Shown here: positions 1 through 6,083 of the stretch, in pieces
Layout: every line of letters starts with the position of its first letter
Numbering within the stretch: position 1 is the stretch's first letter
Assembly (NCBI GenBank): GCA_027314465.1
Contig: DAHVAU010000018.1
Location: 1-6,086 of the forward strand
From: Microcaldota archaeon
Lineage (GTDB): Archaea; Micrarchaeota; Micrarchaeia; Micrarchaeales; CABMGC01
Direction of reading: 5' to 3'
Length of the DNA stretch: 6,086 nt
Translations under genes and position numbers: made by a program
The notes under the pieces: model-generated
Databases searched by the model: none
Told to the model about the DNA's origin: nothing
The model's input: only the letters and a program-made list of their open reading frames with translations

Positions 1-558
1 AGGGACGCATTCAGGCCGATCAACGCAGATCCCATAGCGCTTGTTGATCCCAGGGGCCCCATAAGATACATCTCCGACTACAAAAAGGCATCACCAGGCT
101 CCAGCAAGAAGGTCAGCGTGCTAGGGGGGTTCGAGGAGAAGACAGCCCTAGTGAAGGCATATCCAAACTCGGATCCGCTCATAATAGACTATTATGTTGG
201 CAAGGGGAGCAAGGGCATAATAATAGAGGGCACTGGCCTTGGCCACGTTCCTGTATCCCCATCGCGCAAGGAGCTGTCGTGGATAGAGGCCATAAAGTCC
301 GCAGCATATAGCGGAGTTGTGGTGGGGATGGCATCCCAGTGCCTTTACGGCAGGGTAAGCCCTACGGTATACAGGAACCTGAGGATCGCTGCTGCTGCAG
401 GCGCAGTGTACTGCGAGGACATGATGCCTGAGGTCGCGTATGTGAAGCTCGGCTTCCTCCTAGGCAATTACGGCGCGCACAAGGCAGCGAAGATGCTCAA
501 CGTGAACATCTCCGGGGAGATAAGCGCAAGGACTGAGTACAGGGAGGAACTGCAGTGA
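1..558 (+). CDS. gatD: Glutamyl-tRNA(Gln) amidotransferase subunit D, 3' part only
   Basis: This is the C-terminal 185 residues of GatD, open at the left window edge. GatD is the asparaginase-like subunit of the archaeal GatDE complex. In the cytoplasm it hydrolyses glutamine and passes the ammonia to GatE, which converts Glu-tRNA(Gln) to Gln-tRNA(Gln). The visible part begins with RDAFRPINADPIA, the conserved segment that follows the catalytic lysine region in type I asparaginases and GatD. It continues with GTGLGHVP (C-terminal asparaginase domain) and with SQCLYGRV and EDMMPEVAYVKL, both typical of GatD. The catalytic Thr/Thr/Asp/Lys set is expected in the missing part; the Lys should lie only a few residues beyond the edge. 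Family members are usually about 420-440 residues, so over half is absent because of the window border, not because of a mutation. The TGA stop overlaps the start of gatE, as expected for an obligate partner. Identification is firm. Confidence 0.95.
   Translation, partial: RDAFRPINADPIALVDPRGPIRYISDYKKASPGSSKKVSVLGGFEEKTALVKAYPNSDPLIIDYYVGKGSKGIIIEGTGLGHVPVSPSRKELSWIEAIKSAAYSGVVVGMASQCLYGRVSPTVYRNLRIAAAAGAVYCEDMMPEVAYVKLGFLLGNYGAHKAAKMLNVNISGEISARTEYREELQ
542..547 (+). promoter_or_regulatory. Ribosome binding site for gatE inside the gatD end
   Basis: GGGAGG lies within the last codons of gatD. It is 7 bases before GTG 555 and 10 bases before ATG 558, and 16 bases before a third in-frame ATG at 564. 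This spacing favours one of the first two starts and suggests that gatE is translated by ribosomes finishing gatD. Confidence 0.6.
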
Positions 559-2417
559 TGCATATGCATGATGATCAATATTACAAGAAGCTCGGGTTCA
601 GGTGCGGACTTGAGATACACCAGCGCCTTGCAACTTCCGAGAAGCTCTTCTGCTCCTGCGCTACCAATACCTCTGCGAACGGCATAATTGCGAAGATATC
701 AAGGAGGCAGAGGGCCGTTGCCGGGGAGCTTGGACTTGTAGACAGATCGACGAGTTTCGAGAGCAGCAGGGAGCGCGGCTTCCTGTACAATGTGTTCAGC
801 CGCACATCATGCCTGGTGGATGTGGATGAGGAGCCTCCGCACAGGGTGAATTCCGAGGCAATAGAGACAGCGCTGCGCATCGCATCTGCTCTCAGTGCAA
901 GAGTGCCTGATGAGATAGAGCCCATGAGAAAGCAGGTGGTCGACGGCAGCGACCCTAGCGCTTTCCAGAGGAGCATGCTTGTAGGATATGATGGAAAGCT
1001 TGACGTGAACGGGAATGCGATGCGCATAAGCTCAATGTTCCTTGAGGAGGAGTCAAGCGGCATAGAGTCCTCAACTGGCGATGTTGTTGTATACAACGTA
1101 GACAGGGTAGGCATACCTCTAATCGAGATAGACACTGACCCTGACATAACCTCTCCGGCGCAGGCAAGGGAAGTGGCGCTAGAAATAGGCAGCGTGCTGC
1201 GGCTCACAGCCAGGAAGTCGGGCAGCGAGGCGCAGGCACTTGTGCAGCGCGGCATAGGCACCATAAGGCAGGATGTCAACGTATCTATAAACGGCGGAAC
1301 AAGGGTGGAGATAAAGGGCCTGCAGGAGATAGACAGCGTTGATGTAGTTATAGAAAACGAGGTGGAGCGCCAGGTCAGGCTTCTTGAGATAAAAAAGGAG
1401 CTGCTATCGCGCAGGGCAAAGCTCGGCGAGGCAAGGGACCTGACAAAGAAGCTCTCAGGCACAGGCGCAAAGATACTCAGGGACGCGATATCCTCCGGAG
1501 GAATCGTGATAGGAGCGAGCCTGCACGGATTTTCGGGCCTGCTCGGCAGGGAGATAAATCCAGACAGAAGGTTTGGCAGCGAGATCAGCGACTACGCAAA
1601 AATGTCTGGCGTAAGGGGCCTGATCCACAGTGATGAGGACCTGTCCAGCTACGGCCTTAAGCCCGAAGAGGTGCAGGCAATACGCGCCGAGCTTGGGAAC
1701 GACGCATTCATACTCATAGCTGCGCCCAGGGGAATCTGCGAGAAGGCCATGGAGTTCGCTCTGGGCCGCGCACGCATGGCGCTCTCAGAGGTGCCTCCTG
1801 AGACAAGGGCGGTACTGGACCCGAAGAAGGGCACGACAAAGTTCATGCGCCCGCTTCCCGGCGGTTCAAGGATGTACCCGGAAACAGACTCCGAGGCCAT
1901 AGTGGTCACCAAGCAGGCTCTTGATGGGATTGAAAAGTCCACGGTCTACATGGCCGAGCGCACCTCGGATATAACCAATGGCATAAGCAACAGGCAGCTC
2001 GCAGAGCAGCTGATACATTCGCCAAGGCTTCCCCTCTACGAATACGTAACTACGCGCATAAAGGGGATAAACCTCGTAGCCGCCACCACCATACTTGAGA
2101 AGATGAAGGAGCTGGAGAGAACGGGGGTAAACACCGATACCGACAAGGACGTGCTGCTGTACATATTCATGCTCTATGACCAGGGAAAGATAACAAAGGC
2201 TGCCATAGGCGAGATACTGAGGTTCTCGCCGAAGACCTCGGCAGAGGTGGACAGCATAATCTACGAGAACCCCCTGCAGAGGATCTCGGGCGATAAGCTC
2301 AGGGAGCTGGTCAAGCGCGTCGGAAAGAAGCCCAAAGGCGAGATAATAAGGGAGATAATGTCAGAGTACAGGCTTAATGTTGACGGAGAGGAACTCAGCG
2401 ATATGATTGGTGTATAA
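555..2417 (+). CDS. gatE: Glutamyl-tRNA(Gln) amidotransferase subunit E
   Basis: GatE is the tRNA-binding, kinase and transamidase subunit of archaeal GatDE. It phosphorylates the Glu on Glu-tRNA(Gln) with ATP and replaces the phosphate with ammonia from GatD. At 620 residues it is full length for the family. The GatB/E cradle domain spans about 14-265, with GLEIHQ (18-23), LFCSC (31-35), DEEPPH (91-96), MRKQVVDGSDPSAFQRS (124-140), GIPLIEI (186-192) and GTIRQDVNVSI (235-245). The inserted AspRS-like GAD domain lies near 300-400, with GLLGREINPDRRFGSEISDYAK (split here as 328-337 and 338-349). MYPETD follows at 440-445, and a helical YqeY-like tail covers about 480-620. Two oddities: LEEESSG (163-169) where LEEDA plus a basic residue is usual, and about nine extra residues near 221-229. 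Start is GTG 555 (4-base overlap with gatD) or ATG 558 (1-base overlap); the ribosome binding site permits both. Family assignment is certain; the exact start is not. Confidence 0.96.
   Translation: MMHMHDDQYYKKLGFRCGLEIHQRLATSEKLFCSCATNTSANGIIAKISRRQRAVAGELGLVDRSTSFESSRERGFLYNVFSRTSCLVDVDEEPPHRVNSEAIETALRIASALSARVPDEIEPMRKQVVDGSDPSAFQRSMLVGYDGKLDVNGNAMRISSMFLEEESSGIESSTGDVVVYNVDRVGIPLIEIDTDPDITSPAQAREVALEIGSVLRLTARKSGSEAQALVQRGIGTIRQDVNVSINGGTRVEIKGLQEIDSVDVVIENEVERQVRLLEIKKELLSRRAKLGEARDLTKKLSGTGAKILRDAISSGGIVIGASLHGFSGLLGREINPDRRFGSEISDYAKMSGVRGLIHSDEDLSSYGLKPEEVQAIRAELGNDAFILIAAPRGICEKAMEFALGRARMALSEVPPETRAVLDPKKGTTKFMRPLPGGSRMYPETDSEAIVVTKQALDGIEKSTVYMAERTSDITNGISNRQLAEQLIHSPRLPLYEYVTTRIKGINLVAATTILEKMKELERTGVNTDTDKDVLLYIFMLYDQGKITKAAIGEILRFSPKTSAEVDSIIYENPLQRISGDKLRELVKRVGKKPKGEIIREIMSEYRLNVDGEELSDMIGV
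2409..2412 (+). promoter_or_regulatory. Short Shine-Dalgarno match for the AIM24-family gene
   Basis: GGTG, inside the last gatE codons, can pair with the CACC of the archaeal 16S 3' end. It lies 6 bases before ATG 2419. It supports ATG 2419 over the in-frame TTG at 2407, which has no suitably placed site. Confidence 0.4.
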
Positions 2418-2418
2418 T

Positions 2419-3105
2419 ATGAAATACGAGATTGTGGGAGGCAACATGCAGTATTTGCATGTGACTTTGGACCAGGGGGAGAAGATATATTCTGATTCAG
2501 GCAAGCTCATAAGCAAGAGCGCCAATACGATGATGACTCCAAGGCTTGCGCACGGACTGCTCAGTGCGATAGAGCGAAAGGCCACTGGGGCAAGCGCGCT
2601 GCTTACGGAGTTCGAGGCCAAGAACGGGGATGGGCATGTGTCGCTGGCCGGAGTCTTCCCAGGCAAGGTATACCAGATAACTCTGGGGGAAGGGGAGTCA
2701 TTCGTAGCAGAGAGGTATGCGTTCATAGCAGCCGATGAGTCGGTCAACTTCACGCTGCAGGTGATGGGACTGGGCGCAGCATTCCTAGGTGGCTCGGGCA
2801 TAACTCTGCAGAAATTCACCGGCCCAGGGAACGTGTTCATACATGTGGTCGGGGACATAATTGAGCATGCTGTCACTTCTGACAGGCCTGTGGAGGTGGA
2901 CCCGGGCCATCTTGCAGCTTATTCCCCAAGCCTTAACTACAAGATAAGGTTCGTGGACAACGTAAGGACTGCCATGTTCGGCGGCGTGGGCCTGTTCCTC
3001 GCCACCTTCGAGGGGGAGGGCAGGCTTGTGGTGCACAGCGTATCGCGATTGAAGCTCTCATCAGAGATCTACCTGCAGGGACTCGCGCAGCAGAAGAACA
3101 GGTAA
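2419..3105 (+). CDS. AIM24 / TIGR00266 (DUF124) family protein
   Basis: A 228-residue protein of the AIM24/TIGR00266 family, found widely in archaea and bacteria and related to yeast mitochondrial Aim24. The family is thought to adopt a beta-rich fold resembling the TRAP RNA-binding attenuator protein, but no biochemical function is settled. Family hallmarks are the opening MKYEIVGGNMQYLHVTLDQG (1-20), the FPGKVYQITL strand (80-89), FLGGSGITLQKFTGPG (122-137), VVGDIIEH (143-150) and MFGGVGLFLATFEGEG (186-201). The two GG-containing segments form an internal repeat about 64 residues apart. There is no signal peptide or membrane helix, so it is probably cytoplasmic. The start is ATG 2419, one base after the gatE stop. 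An upstream TTG at 2407 would add four residues and an 11-base overlap, but is less likely. Position between gatE and a Nudix gene implies co-expression with Gln-tRNA synthesis; a functional link is only inference. Confidence 0.9.
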   Translation: MKYEIVGGNMQYLHVTLDQGEKIYSDSGKLISKSANTMMTPRLAHGLLSAIERKATGASALLTEFEAKNGDGHVSLAGVFPGKVYQITLGEGESFVAERYAFIAADESVNFTLQVMGLGAAFLGGSGITLQKFTGPGNVFIHVVGDIIEHAVTSDRPVEVDPGHLAAYSPSLNYKIRFVDNVRTAMFGGVGLFLATFEGEGRLVVHSVSRLKLSSEIYLQGLAQQKNR

Positions 3106-3109
3106 GCGC

Positions 3110-3625
3110 ATGGCCACGTCCAAGGTCGTCTACAGCTCGAGGCTGTTTAGGGTAGAGAGGATACACTACAAGAGGCAGGGCAGAAGGATCGTCTATGACC
3201 GTATAGCAGGCCCCGACACTGTTGTGATCCTTGCGCTGCTCGGCGGCAGGATCCTCATGGAGAAGCAGTACCGTGCCGCGATAGGCCGCACCATCTACGA
3301 GCTTCCTGCAGGGCACATAGAGCCGGGGGAGAGTGCAGCCGCGGCCGCTGCAAGGGAGCTTGAGGAGGAGGTCGGCTACAAGCCGGGGCGCGTCAGGAAG
3401 ATGTACGGCGCATATGTCGCGCCCGGAACCAAGACTGAGCTGCAGAGCATGTTCATCGCAGAGAAGCTTGTGAAGACAAGGCCAAGGCCTGAGGAGGATG
3501 AGTTCATAACCTGCAAGGCGGTGACTCTGGAGCAGGCGATGCGCATGATACGCAGTAAGCAGATAAAGGACGCCAAGACAATATGCGCTATACTGTTCTA
3601 CGCCAGGTTTGCTACAGGCATGTAG
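3110..3625 (+). CDS. Nudix hydrolase, ADP-ribose pyrophosphatase type
   Basis: A 171-residue Nudix hydrolase. Residues 68-90 match the Nudix box GX5EX7REUXEEXGU throughout: G68, E74, R82, E83, E86, E87 and G89, with Tyr at the last hydrophobic position. The Glu residues of the helix bind the divalent metal. The box is preceded by EKQYR (51-55) and ELPAG (64-68) and followed 15 residues later by APGTKTE (104-111, with Pro105 and Glu111). This arrangement is typical of ADP-ribose pyrophosphatases, which cleave ADP-ribose to AMP and ribose 5-phosphate. The substrate is therefore likely ADP-ribose or another ADP-sugar, but Nudix specificity is hard to predict. The variable stretch of the box carries six consecutive alanines (76-81). 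ATG 3110 lies 4 bases after the preceding stop, with a weak AGGT ribosome site at 3100-3103. The last 28 bases overlap the end of the convergent metalloprotein gene. Confidence 0.92.
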   Translation: MATSKVVYSSRLFRVERIHYKRQGRRIVYDRIAGPDTVVILALLGGRILMEKQYRAAIGRTIYELPAGHIEPGESAAAAAARELEEEVGYKPGRVRKMYGAYVAPGTKTELQSMFIAEKLVKTRPRPEEDEFITCKAVTLEQAMRMIRSKQIKDAKTICAILFYARFATGM

Positions 3626-4296
3626 ACCTGCCTTCTTGCGCTGTCGTAGTTCCTGAGTCTCTTTCTTAGCATCCTGTAGTCTGGGCAGAGCGTGCCAACA
3701 GTCGCCCAGAACATCTTGGAGTGGTTCATGTGTCTTAGGTGCGCTACCTCGTGCGACACCACGTATTCCTGCAGCTCGTATGGAAGCATGGATATGCAGT
3801 AGTTCACTGTTATTGTCCCGTCTCTGTTGCATGCACCCCACTTCCTGTACTTCCTCGCTTTTATCTCCCTGAACACCACGCCTATCTGCTTTGCCTTGCG
3901 CTCGGCTATCTCGGCTGCGGCGCGCTCGGTCTCGTGTCGTATCATCCGGTCTATGAGCTTCTCTGCACCGGCGCCGTCTCTGGAGTATATCACAAGCGTA
4001 TCCCCGTCCAGATCAGCCTTCGGCCTTGACTGCGATGCAACGTGCCTCACGTTGTATCTCATCGACCTGTAGAATATAGAGCCGCGCTCAAAGAGCTTCG
4101 TATAGTCATTTGTCTCCCTGTAGTGCCTTGATATCCACGGCATGTACTTGGATACGAGCTTCTCCCCTGCGCGCCTGCTCCTCGAGGTGACTATCAGCTT
4201 CCCATCCCTGAATCTCAGGTAGCTGTTCTTTATCCAGGGCTTCTCCACGAACTCAGCACTGAGGGTATTGCCATCAACGTAAAGCAGCCGCTCCAT
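3598..4296 (-). CDS. YgjP/DUF45-family zinc metalloprotein (HExxH)
   Basis: A 232-residue member of the YgjP-like (DUF45, Pfam PF01863) metallopeptidase-type family, near the usual length. The N-terminal beta domain (about 15-105) contains KNSYLRFRDGKLIVTSR (23-39) and a PWI segment (53-55), as in homologues. The catalytic-type region holds RKWGACNRDGTITVNY (151-166, for the common RWGSCS motif), then YVVSHEVAHLRHMNHSKMFW (178-197). HEVAH at 182-186 supplies two zinc ligands and the general base Glu183; His192 is the expected third ligand. All three are intact, so it should bind zinc. It may be a protease of the M48/SprT-like group, but the true substrate of this family is poorly known, and other hydrolase activities have been proposed for E. 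coli YgjP. No membrane segment or signal peptide is seen. Its ATG directly follows the infB stop, indicating co-transcription and translational coupling. Its 3' end overlaps the convergent Nudix gene. Confidence 0.9.
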   Translation of the reverse strand: MERLLYVDGNTLSAEFVEKPWIKNSYLRFRDGKLIVTSRSRRAGEKLVSKYMPWISRHYRETNDYTKLFERGSIFYRSMRYNVRHVASQSRPKADLDGDTLVIYSRDGAGAEKLIDRMIRHETERAAAEIAERKAKQIGVVFREIKARKYRKWGACNRDGTITVNYCISMLPYELQEYVVSHEVAHLRHMNHSKMFWATVGTLCPDYRMLRKRLRNYDSARRQVYMPVANLA

Positions 4297-6051
4297 TCAC
4301 TCCCTCTTCGCAGCACTGTTTATGTCAGACATAACGCGAAGCAGCTCTGAGTCTTCATCATCTATCATGCTGCTGTACTTGAATTTGAGCGCGCGTATCT
4401 CCTCGCTGCTTATGGCTGTGTATAGCACGTCGTTCTCGCCCACCTGCCTGCCGTACGTCACGTCCTCCATCGAGATGGCAACGTTGTCCCCCTTCTTGGC
4501 CTCCTGCTTGCCTATGCCGTTGTCCTGTATCTCCTTTATCCTCCCTACGATATCGCCATTGGCTTTCATCATCAGGTACCCTGGTTTTATCCTGCCCATG
4601 CCGACCTCGATCCCGAAGACTGCGGGGTGCGAGACCCTGAAGCACGAGTTGGGCAGGGCCTTGATCATGCCAGGGAATATCAGGGCGCGCTCCAGCCTCT
4701 CGCGCTCCCTCTTCTTCTCGTTGTCCAGCCACGCCTTGTAGTCGTCTATAAGCCTGTAGATGATATCAGCGCGTATCACATCCACACCTGCAGCCTGGCT
4801 CTCCGCAGCAGCCTCGTCGTCCACTGGCACACTGAATGCCAGCACCACTGAATTATTCGGATCTGTTGTGCGCATAGAGAACGCATCGAGCACATCCCTC
4901 TTCGTGACCTTCCCAAGGCTCTTCTTGCTTATGCCCGCGCCAATGCTCTTAAGCAGCCTTGATATGGCCTCCATGCTGCCTATGGTGTCAGCCTTGAGTA
5001 CTATCCCTGCCTTGTCTGTAGTGAAGATCTCCTTGAGCTCCCCAGATATCTCGTTCTCATAGCCCTCCCTTTGCGTGGATATTAGCATCGATCCGGCAAG
5101 AGCTCCTTCAAAGCCGCTGCCGCTGACCTTTATTCCGGCAGCTGCGCTCACAGAGTCAACGTAATAGAACTTGCTTGACGCTTCGCGCAGCTCCTGCATG
5201 GCCTTTGGCTTGAGAAGCGCCCTTATCTTCGCTGTCTTGACGCCATCAGGCGTTGCGAATGCAACGCTGTCGGCTGTGTGCAGGGCTCCGTTGTACAGTA
5301 TCACATCAAGCGTCAGTCCAAGCCCCTTCTCCTCCTTGAGCTCTATTATGCTCCCCACCCCTGGCTCATTCTTGTCTATCTCAAGCCTGGATCCAAGGAA
5401 GCGCTGCGAGAGCCCTGCAGCGTACATGAGCAGCTCAGCTATGCCCTCTCCGGTCTTTGCGCTCAGCGGCATTATGGATATCTCCTTCTTAACATCAGTC
5501 ACGCGATCGAAGCGTTCGCTGGCAAATCCGGCCTCGCTTATAGTGCCAACAAGCTTGTAGAGCTTGGCTTCCAGCTCATCCTGCACGTTCTTGCTCTGCG
5601 CTGCAATGGACTCAAGGAAGGAGTGGGTCTGCTGCACCCTCCATCCGGTCACAAGGTCTATTTTGTTCGCCGCTATTATGAACGGGGTCTTGTACTCCCT
5701 GAGTATGTCTATGGCCTCGTACGTCTGCGGCTCAAAGTTCTTGGTTATGTCGACTACGAGTATGGCCAGATCCGATATCGAGCCTCCGCGCCTCCTAAGA
5801 TTCGTGAAAGCCTCGTGCCCAGGCGTGTCTATGAACAATAGGCCAGGTATGGTTATCTCGGCATTCATCTTCTTGAGCAGCGGCCCGCAGATGTCCGTTA
5901 TCGCCTCCAGCGGCACCTCGCTTGCCCCTATGTGCTGCGTTATGCCTCCAGCCTCTCGGCTGGCAATCGCAGTGTTCCTGATCCTGTCAAGAAGTGTTGT
6001 TTTGCCGTGGTCTACGTGACCCAACACGGTGATTATAGGCTGCCTTATCAT
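4297..6051 (-). CDS. infB: Translation initiation factor aIF5B
   Basis: Archaeal IF5B (homologue of eIF5B and bacterial IF2) is the cytoplasmic GTPase that promotes ribosomal subunit joining. From ATG 6051 it has 584 residues, near the archaeal norm of about 590-600. The G domain carries G1 GHVDHGKT (11-18), switch I GGITQHIGA (35-43), G3 DTPGHE (75-80), G4 NKID (129-132) and G5 SAK (197-199). Beta-barrel domain II is near 225-330, domain III about 335-440, then a charged helix with EKKRERERLER. Domain IV begins at CFRVSHPAVFGIEV (470-483) and a C-terminal helix, the expected aIF1A-binding part, follows from about 549. There is no intein, and no long N-terminal extension of the eukaryotic kind. 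An in-frame GTG at 6060 would add MSG, but GGAG at 6062-6065 is only one base from it and 10 bases from ATG 6051, and homologues usually begin a few residues before the P-loop strand. I therefore prefer 6051. Its TGA abuts the next start. Confidence 0.96.
   Translation of the reverse strand: MIRQPIITVLGHVDHGKTTLLDRIRNTAIASREAGGITQHIGASEVPLEAITDICGPLLKKMNAEITIPGLLFIDTPGHEAFTNLRRRGGSISDLAILVVDITKNFEPQTYEAIDILREYKTPFIIAANKIDLVTGWRVQQTHSFLESIAAQSKNVQDELEAKLYKLVGTISEAGFASERFDRVTDVKKEISIMPLSAKTGEGIAELLMYAAGLSQRFLGSRLEIDKNEPGVGSIIELKEEKGLGLTLDVILYNGALHTADSVAFATPDGVKTAKIRALLKPKAMQELREASSKFYYVDSVSAAAGIKVSGSGFEGALAGSMLISTQREGYENEISGELKEIFTTDKAGIVLKADTIGSMEAISRLLKSIGAGISKKSLGKVTKRDVLDAFSMRTTDPNNSVVLAFSVPVDDEAAAESQAAGVDVIRADIIYRLIDDYKAWLDNEKKRERERLERALIFPGMIKALPNSCFRVSHPAVFGIEVGMGRIKPGYLMMKANGDIVGRIKEIQDNGIGKQEAKKGDNVAISMEDVTYGRQVGENDVLYTAISSEEIRALKFKYSSMIDDEDSELLRVMSDINSAAKRE
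4302..4306 (-). promoter_or_regulatory. Ribosome binding site for the metalloprotein gene inside infB
   Basis: On the minus strand GAGGG sits 5 bases before the ATG at 4296, within the final codons of infB. The arrangement GAGGGAGTGAATG places the binding site, the infB stop and the next start within 13 bases. This fixes the start and suggests re-initiation by ribosomes leaving infB. Confidence 0.6.
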
Positions 6052-6061
6052 GCCGCTCACA

Positions 6062-6065
6062 CTCC
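6062..6065 (-). promoter_or_regulatory. Ribosome binding site of infB
   Basis: On the minus strand GGAG lies 10 bases before ATG 6051 and a single base before the alternative GTG 6060. The spacing is the main reason for placing the infB start at 6051. Confidence 0.45.
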
Positions 6066-6073
6066 AAGAGTGG

Positions 6074-6083
6074 TATTAGTAAG
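6074..6083 (-). promoter_or_regulatory. Possible weak TATA box upstream of infB
   Basis: On the minus strand CTTACTAATA loosely resembles an archaeal TATA element and is centred about 26 bases before ATG 6051. If real, transcription would begin at or very near the start codon, giving a leaderless or nearly leaderless message and making the GGAG at 6062-6065 irrelevant. The match is poor and the window ends here, so no BRE element can be assessed. Treat it as a candidate only. Confidence 0.18.

Noticed and set aside
581..1462. Long open frame on the minus strand opposite gatE (293 codons)
   Set aside because: It is Ser/Thr/Arg-rich with no recognisable motif and lies wholly antisense to a confidently identified gatE. 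It is a by-product of gatE codon composition.
2407..2418. TTG 2407 as the start of the AIM24-family gene
   Set aside because: It would add four residues outside the usual family start (MKYEI...) and overlap gatE by 11 bases without a placed ribosome site. ATG 2419 has GGTG at a suitable distance.
3626..3670. Rho-independent-like terminator after the Nudix gene
   Set aside because: There is no clear hairpin and only a short pyrimidine tract interrupted by C, lying within the coding region of the opposite gene. This is too weak to list as a feature.
2933..3841. Long open frame on the minus strand (302 codons) across the AIM24, Nudix and metalloprotein genes
   Set aside because: It overlaps three well-supported genes, is rich in Arg, Leu, Cys and His in the way of out-of-frame translation, and shows no domain. 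It overlaps the metalloprotein gene on the same strand in a different frame.
5278..5841. Plus-strand open frame (187 codons) opposite infB
   Set aside because: It is antisense to the conserved G domain of aIF5B and has no family signature. Its openness follows from the codon choice in infB.
4297..6051. Possible intein in aIF5B, a known insertion site in some archaea
   Set aside because: The G1, G3, G4 and G5 motifs are at normal spacing, the total length is normal, and no splicing motifs are seen.
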